A stretch of DNA of 64,000 nucleotides from Nipponacmea schrenckii (taxonomy: Eukaryota > Mollusca > Gastropoda > Lottiidae). The stretch is from positions 46,940,602-47,004,601 of the forward strand of contig JAUJPP010000003.1 of assembly GCA_030562195.1 (NCBI GenBank), written 5' to 3'. Below, piece by piece: positions 10,951 through 22,900 of the stretch (within the stretch, counting starts at the first letter, position 1; each line of letters begins with the position of its first letter). A model generated the notes under the pieces. The model did no database searches. It was not told the DNA's origin and worked only from the letters and a program-made list of their open reading frames with translations. The position numbers were made by a program, and so were the translations under genes.

Positions 10951-12976
10951 TTATACGCCCACATGAAATGGCGGGCGTATATTGTCGTCACCCACATCCG
11001 TCCGTCCGTCCGTCCACAATTGATCGTAAACACTCTACAATGTGCAATTCTTGACGGATTTAATTGAAACTTTGAGTGTTTATGATCACTCAAGGATGAA
11101 CCCTATTTAAAATCAGCGAAATCGGAAAAAATTTAGTATGAGTTTTTGCCCTTGTTCTTGAATGGCTCGTAAACACTCTACAATGTGCAATTCTTGACCG
11201 ATTTTGATGAAACTTGGTGTGAGAGTATGTTATAACTCAAGGATAAACCCTATTGAAAATCAGCGAAATCGAAAAACATTTAGTATGAGTTATTGCCCTT
11301 GTTCTTGAAAACGCGTTCAATTTTAGCTTGTAAACACTCTTGAGAGAACAATTCTTAATGGATTTTGATGAAACTTGGCTTGAGTATTTGTTATCAGCCA
11401 AAGATGAAGCCTATTGAAAACCAGTAAAATCGAAAAAATTTTAATATCAGTTATTGCCCTTGTTTTTGAAAACGCGTTCAATTTTTGGCTTTAAAACACT
11501 CTACAAAGCACAGTTATTGACCGATTTTTATATTGTCGTCACCCACGTCCGTCCGTCCGTCCGTCTGTCCGTTCGTCCACAATTGCTCGTAAACACTCTA
11601 CAAGGTGCAATTCTTTGCGGATTTAATTGAACCTTTATATGAGTGTTCATGATCTTTTAAGGATGAACCCTATTTAAAATCAGCGAAATCGGAAAAAATT
11701 TAGTATGAGTTTTTGCCCTTGTTCTTGAATGGCTCGTAAACACTCTACAATGTGCAATTCTTGCCTGATTTTGATGAAACTTGGTGTGAGGGTATGTTAT
11801 AACTCAAGGATAAACCCTATTGAAAATAAGCGAAATCGAAAAACATTTAGTATGAGTTATTGCCCTTGTTCTTGAAAACGCATTCAATTTTAGCTTGTAA
11901 ACACTCTTGAGAGAACAATTCTTAATGGATTTTGATGAAACTTGGCTTGAGTATTTGTTATCACCCAAGGATGAAGCCTATTGAAAACCAGTAAAATCGA
12001 AAAAAAATTAATATCAGTTATTGCCCTTGTTTTTGAAAACGCGTTCAATTTTTGGCTTTAAAACACTGTACAAAGCACAGTTATTGTCCGATTTTGACAA
12101 AAATTGTTGAAATTGTCTAATATCACCCAAGGATGAACCCTTTTGAAAATAGAAAATATCGAAATATATTTGATACGAATTACTGCCCTTGTTCTATAAA
12201 ATGTGTTGGATTTTTGCCATGTAAACACTCTAGAAGTCACAATTCTTGAGCGATACATTGAAGTATTTGTTATCACCTAAGGATGAACTCTATTGAAATT
12301 CAGTTAAATCGAAAAATATTTAGTATCAGTAATTGTTTTTGAAAACGTTTTAGCTTGTAAACTCTCTAGAAAAAAACAATTCTTAATGGATTTTGATAAA
12401 ACTTGGCTTGAGTATTTGTTTTTACCCAAGGATGAACCTTATTGAAAATCAAATAAATCGAAATATATTTAGTGTCAGTTATTGCCCTTGTGTTTGAAAA
12501 CGCTTTCAATTTAACTTGTAAACACTCTAGAAAGAACAATTTTGAATGGATTTTGATGAAACCTGGCTTTAGTATTTGTTTTCTCACAAGGATAAACCCT
12601 ATTGAAAATCAGATCAATCGAAAAATATTTAGTGACAGTTATTGCGCCTGTTTTCTAAAACGCTTTCAACTTTTGGCTTGTGAACACTCTTAACATTCAT
12701 TTTTGACAAAACACGCTGTAATTGTTTGATATCAACCAATCAGCCTTATTAAGAATTGAAATATCAAAATATTATTAAGGGTGAACCCTATTGCAAATCA
12801 TAAAAATACCGAAAAATATTTAATGAGTTGTTATTAGGTACAATTCTTGACAGTTTTTAATGAAACTAGAGACCCTAGAAAAAAATATATGGTGGAAGGT
12901 TGAATATTTCATTCCACTTATTGTAACCTTACTGAAAAGTTTTTATTTGAAATAATTGCTGCCAGTGGGCGTATAT
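10951..12976 (+). repeat. Element with ~180-bp tandem units and (GTCC)n head
   Basis: It starts with ATACGCCCAC and ends AGTGGGCGTAT, an inverted pair, and the head itself folds (ACGCCC...GGGCGT). After a (GTCC)n run, about ten imperfect units follow, each holding GTAAACACTCTAC, ATTTTGATGAAACTTGG, ATCA(C)CCAAGGATGAACCCT, AATCAGCGAAATCG and GAGTTATTGCCCTTG. The head ATATTGTCGTCACCCAC recurs at 11529, exactly 550 bp after 10979, so a three-unit block has been duplicated with its head. No protein is encoded; the short open frames at 12058-12693 are incidental. Related copies occur at 29.0, 36.4, 52.4 and 63.4 kb. Confidence 0.85.
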
Positions 12977-14439
12977 TACCTTGCCTGGCAAGCTATCTTA
13001 TATTTTAAAACTGGAAAATATATGATTTTTTCAAAAAAAAAACAAAACCTAACATAAAACAATTATCAATGTAATATCTATTAACAATTGTTTTGAAAAC
13101 ATGTTTTCGTGTAATATCTGTAAGATCTATAAATGAAATGAATGGAGTTTTACTTCCTACTTTTCCACACCTTTCTGAAAATCTAGAAACTAAAGCTAAT
13201 GCAAATTATCAACTATAACTAAATAAGACACTATTTTCCAATCCCCCTTATTCACTGAGGATGTGCTGGGTCACTATGTTTTGCCTTGATTGCAATCAAC
13301 GCGATCTTATTTCTTAACCCATATTGATTAATATGGCGAGAAAGTCCTACACATTTGGTATATAGGGCCAACTGAATTGCATAATCAAAACCTTATATAT
13401 TAATTTCGATACTTATTTTTCTGCAAGGAATGACTTCATTAGCAGGTAACTGATTAGTTGTCTATGAATTTCCCTTTGTCAATCGCGACTTATTTTCTTC
13501 ATTTATAGCTTTTATTAATGTCAGTAAGTTAATTGGACGAGGTTGCACAATGAAAAAAAACCCCGGTAGTTGAGCATTTGTCTTTGTTAATCACGGCTTA
13601 TTGTTGCTTATAATTGTGTTCTAATAAATAATTCATGTACACGCGATTTGAAAGATAATGTGTGTTCAAGGAAAATCATTCCAGTTAACGCAAACTTACT
13701 TGAAAAGGAAAAAAAAAGGCAAAAGAGTAAAAGAGTTTTGCTCGTAATTTGGAAACTCAGCCATTTAAAGTAGATTGAGCCTTGACGGTCATGATAGTGT
13801 TGTGAATAGTCAAATATAATGGTAGCTTCTTATGGAATCGTTTTACACCGGATAATCTTTATCACGTAACTGAACTATAATTGGAATCCCTACTTATTTA
13901 ACTATTTACGAGTTCACTTGTGAGACAAAATGCTAATTTTCTCACCATTTTCTGTAAATATATAATAAATAATTAAAAATAAGGTGACCCATTTTTTAAG
14001 TTTAAATCATATTTAAATGCGCACTGATGCTTGCAGGAATTCCGTTGGAGCAATGACACGCCCTTCGGCATAGCGTGAGGAGTGTGCGAATTGTTTCGGG
14101 GTGCGTTTTATGTCGTGGAATAAATTGTGAATGAATAAATGATTTGAAATATATAAGTTTTAATACCATGGCACATGCGAGTTAATGTAAGAACACAGCG
14201 CAAAATCGACGTAAAAATTTCCGATGCATAAACAACAAAGTGCCAGTCATTGCCAATGTGGCAATTGTTTTGTATACACTGCGTTACTTATGAGAGTACG
14301 TACAGTAAGCGGGCTATGCACCGAAATGACAATCATCTTTATATCATAATCTTGTGTTTTCTATCTTGTTTCTTCTATTTTGGAATTGTATTTGATTTTA
14401 TTTTTATGTTCATTAATTTTATCTCATTCTTTATTGTAG
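12977..14439. other. Upstream region of SYT17, no coding exon seen
   Basis: AT-rich sequence containing a SINE tail at 13131. The SYT17 5' UTR exon or promoter may lie here or further upstream, but no element could be fixed. A coding-exon acceptor ends it at 14439. Confidence 0.5.
13131..13165 (-). mobile_element. SINE tail fragment, minus orientation
   Basis: AAATGAAATGAATGGAGTTT and TACTTCCTACTTTT are the reverse complement of the SINE 3' end (AAGTAGGAAGTAAAACTCC, CATTCATTTCATTT). Only the last ~33 bp are present. Confidence 0.6.
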
Positions 14440-14442
14440 ACG

Positions 14443-17400
14443 ATGCGATATTTAGAGAAGCTGATTGAAGTTTTCTGTACCAATGGCTGTAAACGTTGTT
14501 GTGACTGTTGTTTTGAAGCAGAGAAGAAGGAAAAACGGATTGAAATTAGACATTCGTTCCGAGATTCCATCTTAGATTCTACCAGCAGTAATGCTGAAAG
14601 TTTGAGAAGTTTTCGTGAACGGCACGATTCCGAAAATTCCCGAACGGATTCTGTTTCCTCCACGGGAACACCCGATTATAAACGATATCATACGACCCCG
14701 ATAATTGATATGAAGCCGATTGAATTTTGGACGGCAAATAGAGAAAATGTACAACCAAAAACTAAACGACGACTTCCGAGTGAAAGCGAAATAAGTATAG
14801 ACAATTTTCAGAGAGATTTATATGACAATCTACCAGAAGAGACTCCATGTTTGACCGACGAAGAAAAACTTGCACAGTATCAACTGGGGCAAATTCATTT
14901 TGGATTGCAATATGAAGTTTCTTCGAAAACATTAGTTGTCAAGATAATCGAGGCTAAAGATTTACCTCCGCCATATTGTTTAGACGAAAACAAGCAGGAC
15001 ATGTCTCATTCCAATCCCTACTGTAAAATTTCTCTACTTCCGGATCAGAAAAACTCCCAACAGACAACAGTTCAAAGGAAAACACAAGAACCTATGTGGA
15101 ACGAGTATTTCTCTTTTGAAATACCATATAAGGAGGTTCAAATGAGAACACTTGAAGTATTAGTGAAAGATTTTGATAAATTTTCCCGCCATTGTGTGAT
15201 AGGTCAGATTTACCTACCCCTGAATAGTGTTAATTTGATTAAAGGTGGTCACATGTGGAAACCCTTGATTCCTGGTAGTCCAGTAAGTATCACTTTATAT
15301 TACAGATTGTTTATCAGCTTTCATGGTTTCCTTTCTAAATAACAATTCAAATCATAATATAGTCTCGATCTGATTGATGAACACTGATCATTGTATTATT
15401 TGAGAGAAGTCACGATAGTATTTTCGAAAATCACTTGTTGGCCCACACCTATATTTAGTTTTGCTCAATACGTTCGTGTGAAACAAAGATTTATTTTTTA
15501 TCATGCTATATCAAGTTCAGTTATAAAAATGGCGATATTTCATAAACAATACACAAGCTTCCGCTACTGAATCTGAAATATATTCATGAAATCACTTCTA
15601 GTGCACGAGAACTCTTAAAACATACCTTTTTTTAATCTACTAGTTATTTGGAGGTGGGTGTGTGATGGGGGGGGGGGGCTTTTGGGGAGGGGGGTTAGCA
15701 TACTATATGTATAAGCTTGGCATACTCACATTAGACCTACTATAACAGTACATGTCCGGTGAGATTATACTGGCAGGTTATCTGAATTGCAATCTGTTTC
15801 CAGCTAAGAATTATGAGCTGTGTGTACGTTACCAACTTATTTTTATATGTATCTAATAGTTCTTCGAACAATAAGTACTTTTAAAACTTAAATTGAATGG
15901 AGTTAAAGCTTTTATTCTTAGATTTGTGCTTAAAATATTTCTGACATCAGCATCCAACCAATATTTATTTGGATTATTTACCGCACTTGAGAATATGAAC
16001 ATTTGACAGAATCACTATATATTTACTTCAGGAAAGACAAGATTTGGGTGAAATTCTTTTATCCTTGAACTATTTACCTAGTGCCGGAAGACTGAATGTT
16101 GATATCATCAAAGGCAAACAACTCCAACAAACAGAAATAGTTGGTGGCGCTGGTAAGTATTTGAATGCAGATAGCCTTTTCAGGTGAAATTGACTTCTTG
16201 GCCTGTCTTTTTAGCAGTATTCTTTGTTTCAAATCTTCACGAATATGTGGTATGATTATGGAGGATTCATAGGAGATTCAATAATTTTTGTTGGTAGACC
16301 ATAATGTAAATGTTTGTTTGTCACAAAAGAGATTTTTACTTTGTCTTTGGTGTTATCAAAGCCGTATTGAGGGTATCATGATACTCTGACCAAGTTTGGC
16401 TGAAAGTAAATGAGAAAAAAAAAAATACTCAAATAAAATGAACTCTAGGCCTGTATATTCTGCTCCAGAAGCAAATGACTTTTTTTGATATGTATTGCCC
16501 ACGCTTTTCTATAAATAACATTGAATTGATGGAAGTGACCACAGGCATGTTGCTATAGTAACAGAAAACTTTACCGACTAATCAATATTATCAGGAATGT
16601 TGCAAGATTACATTGATGACATGTCGTTGTATAAAATCACCGGCTTTCTCCTCTAATTTACTAAACTCGGAATGCTGTACGATATTATTGACACAATGCC
16701 AGACAACAGAGTTAAATAAAACTATTTAAAGTTGCTTCTCAAAGCACGGGACATCGGTAACAGTCATTTGTCCTTGTTTGTCCTCTCTAGTTGTTTCCAG
16801 GTGTCCTTTTTTTGCCAGCCTCAAGGTCGTGTCGCAAGCGGTCTTTCCATGACCAGTTTTTTTTTTTATGTCTGCATCTTAATTAAAGCTTGTAGGTTTT
16901 CAAATTGATATGCCATGCCGAAATATATTTGAATACAAAAATGGGTTATTACTACAAAGTCTGCGCTCTACATTACGTTCTAGAAAGCTTAAAATTGAAA
17001 AAATAAAATACTTTCAGATTAGTCACTTCTACTTTAGAAACGACCTCGTGATTTTAAGAATTTATACAATCTGATTTGTATTCCATTTCGTACCACATAA
17101 GTGTGTCTTATCAAAGCAACTGTTGACATTGACATAAAGAGATTCTTTGGCGTTATTATCATGACATAACGAGATCGAAAAATTGTTCCAATAAGCAGTT
17201 TTAATATTCTGTAAACATCTACTTCATTGTCAAGACAATTGTTACCCGGGACAATGCCTAGCATTTTGCATAGTTGATTCACTACTACCTACCTATTAAA
17301 ACATCTAGTTGAGATGCTCATTAACCAATCATTTCATAGATCTAAGTCAGCATGTTTTTATCTGATTAAGTTTAACTTTTTATACTTGATGTGGTGATAC

Positions 17401-17874
17401 AAGTACTCAATGCTGTTCATCAAAACATCATCAAGTTGGAAAAAATGAAACAAATTATTGCAGTTTGAAAGTATTTCGAGAATCTCTGGGACGTGATTTT
17501 AAATTATATTTTTTATTTTAGATCCACTAGTTAAAGTTACATTGATCCATTTTGAGAAGCCGATTAAAACTAAAAAGACATCTATTAAGAAGAGCACTAT
17601 TGATCCAATATTTAACGAATCAATCAGTTTTAACATCACACCACAACAATTGGAAAACACCAGTCTCGTCATCAGTGTCTGGCACCATGGAACGAAGAGT
17701 AAGGACGAATTTGTAGGACGAATCGTCTTGGGACGTTACGGCACAGGCCCTCACGAGTTTACACATTGGTCCCGTATGCTTCAATGTCAGCGATCACCTG
17801 TTGCACAGTGGCATTCGTTGCGACTGCGTTCTGAATGCGATCAAGTATCTCCTGCATCTATCGCAGTACAGTGA
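14443..17874 (+). CDS. SYT17: Synaptotagmin-17 (B/K protein) homologue, three coding exons
   Basis: Coding exons 14443-15282, 16032-16152 and 17522-17874 join in phase (840, 121 and 353 nt) to give 437 residues; the vertebrate protein is about 470. A splice acceptor ends at 14439, so a non-coding (or short coding) 5' exon lies upstream. The N-terminus has a cysteine cluster (Cys12, 16, 19, 20, 22, 23), as in B/K proteins, which lack the usual synaptotagmin transmembrane segment; palmitoylation there is an inference. IDMKPIEF near residue 88 is a B/K signature. C2A spans about 147-275 and C2B about 284-420, ending in the family's HW...QWHSLR...VSPAS tail. Calcium ligands look degraded: SNPY replaces SDPY in C2A and VWHHGTKSKDEFVG fills C2B loop 3. 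It is probably a calcium-independent membrane-trafficking protein at Golgi or secretory membranes. The neighbouring gene on minus is convergent. Confidence 0.93.
15669..15702 (+). repeat. G-rich tract in SYT17 intron 1, possible quadruplex
   Basis: A run of about twelve G, then CTTTT, GGGG, A and GGGGGG provides four or more G-tracts within 34 bases. It is intronic and isolated in AT-rich sequence. Confidence 0.5.
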
Positions 17875-19592
17875 AGATTTGATTGAGAAAACTCGATGTT
17901 CCATACATGAAGGAAATGAGATAATCGGTTAATTCGTAATTAGATGCCGTTATATCTTTATATACAGAACAAATGTCGTAACGTAACATCTTGACACGTG
18001 TTTTTTTAGATATATGTAAAGAGCAGTTCTTTTACTATAAGGATAATATGCATATACACAAAAGCGTACCAGGAGTCGCAATCGCCATTGAAACTCCATG
18101 CTCGAGATGCACAAGCTTGTCTACTCACGATTATTCCCCATATTTGTGATTTACATTATAAAGCCTATTTATATTCGAGATCCGAATTAGGTTGTTGTGG
18201 TAATTTAATTTAAAGATCAAGTGGCACTATACAAAATTTTCATCATCGAAAACGTCGTTGATCAAAACATTAAAAGATTTCTAAATTATGCTATTTACAT
18301 CTATGCAGTGGCGTATATCCTCGGGTCTGTTAAATGTCTTATTTTGAAAATCAAGCCCTCAAAATGCTCAAAATTCATCTCAGGCCATCTGAAATCCGTA
18401 GAACTTAAGGAATTTGCCCATGAAGAGAAGCCCCTTACCATGGCCCCTACCTCACACATTGTCAAGATACGCCCCTGCATCTATGTAGCTTGAATTTGCT
18501 TTTAAAATGTTAAGTACAATCGACAAACAGGTGTACTGAAAGAAGCTTAAACTACATAATAGACTAATAATGTAAAACTATCAGAGGTTTGAAGACAAAT
18601 TTCAATGTATCATATATTTCAATGTTCAGATTGTAATCCTTTGTTTAAAGAAATTCAAATTATTATTTAATTTTGATGTCTTGAATGCTGAAAGTAGCTT
18701 GTATCAACCTTGCTGAGTCACCATTACTCTGATGGAAATAGCACCCTGACCCTACGGTACCTGATCAAACCCTTATCTTATACCCAGACTATCGCATTCG
18801 CGTTTATTTTTTGCAAATATACATACATATTTATAGATATTTTTATGGCTGTGTACAAAGTCAGGAGGTTATTATGTATAATAATGAATAAATTATGTTG
18901 GTTAATATTGATCAAGTATTGTTACCTATTGTTTTATATCTAATATATTTATAACGTCATTAGTACAGTCTCTGTATATAGATTTGTAAGAAAAGCTTAT
19001 TTAGTCAAATAGTGAAGTATCTTAACCCGGCTGAAGCAGCAGGGTGTATTAGTGTATTATTGTTAAAGCCTAATTAATGGCATATTGCAAAATATATCTA
19101 CAAGACCATATAAGTTCTGTTGTTTATCAGCTTATTTATAGTTGACATTTCTACCTGTTTCAAAAATTAAATTTTGACTGTTTACTTACTATTATTTAGC
19201 AGTATATTCTGGAATTTGAATGTTTAATATTCACATTCTGTAAATATATTGCCATAGGCACAATGTAATTAAATCATAAATTACAGTATAACATATAGAC
19301 ATAGGGCAAATTTGTGTAATCATATAGAGATGGTGGTATGTTAAGCCTGTATTTATGCTTCGTAAAAATTGAATATATTAACAATTTATAGTAAAGCTTC
19401 ACCATTGTTCAAGGTGTTATTTTCCGTTAATCGGCATAAATAAGAATATACTTTTATATGTAATTTAATGTACTTATATTATTTAAGTTTGTGTTATTAT
19501 ATATCTGTATATTTTCTGGTATATTTATTGTTACGTGAAGCCAAAACTAATGAGTTATTGTTGTTTGATTATTGTTATTTATGACAAATAAA
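17875..19592 (+). other. Probable 3' UTR of the synaptotagmin-17 gene
   Basis: AT-rich sequence follows the TGA at 17872-17874 with no coding character. An AATAAA at 19587-19592 is the best polyadenylation signal seen. A second AATAAA-like site occurs near 19776. Two open frames here (18221-18493 and 18710-18943) have no coding features, and the first is mostly a transposable element. A minus-strand AATAAA at 19524-19529 may belong to the convergent WDR49-like gene, so the two transcripts may overlap at their ends. Confidence 0.5.
18306..18477. mobile_element. hAT-type miniature inverted-repeat element in the SYT17 3' UTR
   Basis: The 172-bp element begins CAGTGGCGTATATCC and ends, read on the other strand, CAGGGGCGTATCTTG. 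This is the CAG(T/G)GGCG terminus typical of hAT transposons. It is flanked by an exact 8-bp direct repeat, CATCTATG, at 18298-18305 and 18478-18485, the expected hAT target duplication length. There is no transposase sequence, so it is non-autonomous. An overlapping open frame is incidental. Confidence 0.85.
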
Positions 19593-19900
19593 TATATTTA
19601 GGTTATTATTTGTAAAATCTTCTCAAAATGATGATGCTCGAGCCACTTTCCGAATTTTCCATATTGTTTACGTACCTTATTAATTACTTAACAACCTGGA
19701 TTTAAAACAACATTTATCGAATCTTCGACCTACAGCTTACATCATAATTTGTACACAAGAGTACTTGCTCTTCAGTAATAAAATTGTGTAGACTCAACTG
19801 TTCTGATACGAGGTAGACAAGCTTTCACTGAATTCAGCATTATTTTGTTTTTCTTTTTTTTTTCTCAAGAAATATGTACATTCAGGTTTATGGAGATCTA

Positions 19901-22900
19901 TCACTCTATTACTGGAAACTTCAATTTAGTTGGATTCCGACTATTACCAAGAACGGGACTCCCAACATCAATATGATTTACTGGCGAATTTGTCGCTGAG
20001 CTGCGTTCATCACTTTCTGATGTTTTCATTGGTAGCCTGGTATGCCGACTAGATACTTTACGTAATCTGCCCTGTTGAGCTTGTTTGCCCAATCCCATGT
20101 TCTTATGAACTAAGTGTGTATAGTGTCCAACAAAACCCACGGGAGTGTCGCTTTTCTTCTCCTTCTTGTGATTTTCTCTAATATTAGGAAGGCACCTCCT
20201 CTGACTGATCTCATTCAATGTAGACGTAGCCTGGTTGATATCTAATGGAGTAAGTTCAGCAAATGGTAAAGAATGATATACAGCTATCTAAAAGAATAAA
20301 GGGTGTAACATTTGTCTACGAAAACTACGTATCAAGTTAAATTTCTATTCAGATTCTGCATTTTAGCAGTTTATATTACTTGCAGTTGGCCATATGCTAT
20401 CTGAATCATCTGTAGGAGATTACAAATTATGATTTTTCTTTATCGAAACCAAGTATGTGCATGATCTACGGTATTGTCAACTGCCATTAAGTATTATGTG
20501 TAAAATTCGACACTACTGAACAGCAATCATGATTTCAGGCTTTAGATCTAAATTAAACGCAACAAACCGTGTTTGGTGTTTCCAAAAGTTTGGGTAAAAT
20601 TGGTGGCATTTTATGTCTGACCTGTCTTTTATACGATTTACCCAAAATGTTACTAGCTGCTTGCTCCAGTTCCTGCTTCTTTACCAGTTCATTCAGTTCG
20701 TCTTTGTCTTGAAGATGTTCAAATTGTGCCTTCAAACGCTGAAATCCTCTTTGTTTAACCATGTTTACCGCTTTACGCCAATATGGAAGCTTACCACCGT
20801 TTAGTACCCTCATTGTCCGAGCTGACCCACATCTTCGAATATCTTTTGGAACCGTTCTTTGGATAGCCGCAGCCTTGATTGTTTTAGGTAGCTGTTTCCA
20901 TCTTTCGCCAAAAGTTCCAATGTATTTTCCACAGATAGTCCAAAGCCTAATAGCACAGTCACCACTAGTTGTGATAATAAGTTGTCTATCGTTGATAAAC
21001 TCTAGACGGTTAATAACTTTAGTGTGGGCTCGGAATGAATTCAGGCACAATGGTTCCTTACAAGTCACTTCGGGATTGCTCGAAGTTGGGGGAGGTCGTC
21101 TTTTTAAATTTTCACCTTTATCTTGACGGAACGCAGCACTGATGGCAAAAATCCTAAGATAAGGAAAACGTTTTGTCAATTTCTTAAATCTGGCATATGA
21201 TGCGCCATCGGGAACACGTAGACGAATACAATAATTCATGATGTCCCAAACTTTAACGACACCCATGGTATCGGCAGTAATAAGAAAGTTGTTGTCTACA
21301 TCCGTCACCATGCAGTTAACGCTGCAACCAGGTTGGTGTCCAGCATTGAATTGACCTAACAAACCTCCCTCATGAGCGACAGACCAAAATCGCACCCATC
21401 CCTCAGCACCCGAGGAAACCAAAACAGCAGTATCTTTATCCAAATGATTTCTCTTATCCAAAAAAATCATACTTTCAATTGATGCTTCGTAATTTTTTGT
21501 AAGATAGTCATAATCTTGTCGACTGTAAAATTTCTTTGTCATTTTATCAAGTTCTGGATTCAAAACTTTCAACAGTGGGTGTTCGTAACTCTTGTCCTCG
21601 ACGTTCATAATCTTGCATAATTCCTCCTCACTATCTCTGTCATTGAGGTCTTCTAGAATCCTGCTTTCGACTTTTGGTTTTAATTGGTTATCCTGGCAAG
21701 CATAAAAGCTACCATCTTTGGATTTAGTGAACTTTGGAATGTCTATGGGTGATGTTGTTGATTCAGCTGAATCGAGTCGATATTCAGAATCACTTTTAGG
21801 CTGATATAAAGGGGTTTCTGTTTCATGCTTTTCACCATAGCTATAAGTACCGTCTGGGTTAGCTTTATCAGATTCATGAGCATTGAGCTTACAAACCACA
21901 TGCCCTGTCTCTCGTAGCCATACATTAATCGTACCATCATACGCACCAGTTGCTATCAACGTAGGATGAAAGTACGCCATACAAAGAATATCCTCCTCGT
22001 GCTTCTTAGGCCACCTCTTACAGATATCAGCCCCTTCGCCATCTACAAATACATTGATGAATCTAAACCATCCAGTTACATAAAACTTTCGAGATGTACA
22101 GATAATTCCCGTCACCATAGCCCTTTCCGACGTGTGAAAAATCTGAAGCACGGCACCAACATTGAAATTCCAGACCTACAATGAAACAGTTTAGTTCAGA
22201 GAAATAATTCATTGTGAGAAAATAATATCTTGGACTGCGAAAATGATAAATTGAATATATAAAAGCAGTACAAATTACCTTGATAATTCCGTCTCTGGCG
22301 CCAGTCAGCAACCTTCTCATAGGTGGGTCAAACGCCATGGCAGTAATCTCTAGAGGAGTAAGTACACCATCTTCTATAACTGTATGAGCATTAACAAACT
22401 GCATGGATTTCTCCCCTGTTTCTATATCCCACACACTGACTACAGATTCCTCACATGCTGATATCACCACCTGAAATCACATCACAAGTAGGAGGTTACT
22501 TAAAATCAAGACTAATACACAATGCACAATATCTCATAACGTCACCCTATTTGAAATAAATACAATTCACGAACGGACAACGAACAATACCAGGAGTTCT
22601 CACCTTAAAGGGGGGATTATATAAAACTTGGACAACGGGTTTATTATGTGACAATATCTCAGCATGACGTTCATCTTCTTCACGACTCTCCAGTAACCCT
22701 ATAATAAAGTAAACATATCCCCATACCGTTTCCGTTTTTATGTACGGTATTTGGAATTTCAGGAACCAGATACCGTACGCAAAAAGAAATCATAAGCCCT
22801 TATACGGCACGCTCAATGTTTATTACATCAAAAATCACAAATAAATACAAACTTATTTGTACCATTAGTCATTTTATACGTAATGTTGTCTCTGTCTCTA

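Noticed and set aside
12058..12693. Short frames in the tandem-repeat element
   Set aside because: They repeat with the DNA units and occur on both strands.
18221..18493. Small plus-strand open frame after SYT17
   Set aside because: It mainly overlaps the TSD-flanked hAT miniature element in the 3' UTR.
20613..21126. Plus-strand frames opposite the WDR49-like gene
   Set aside because: Shadows of the minus-strand WD40 coding exon.
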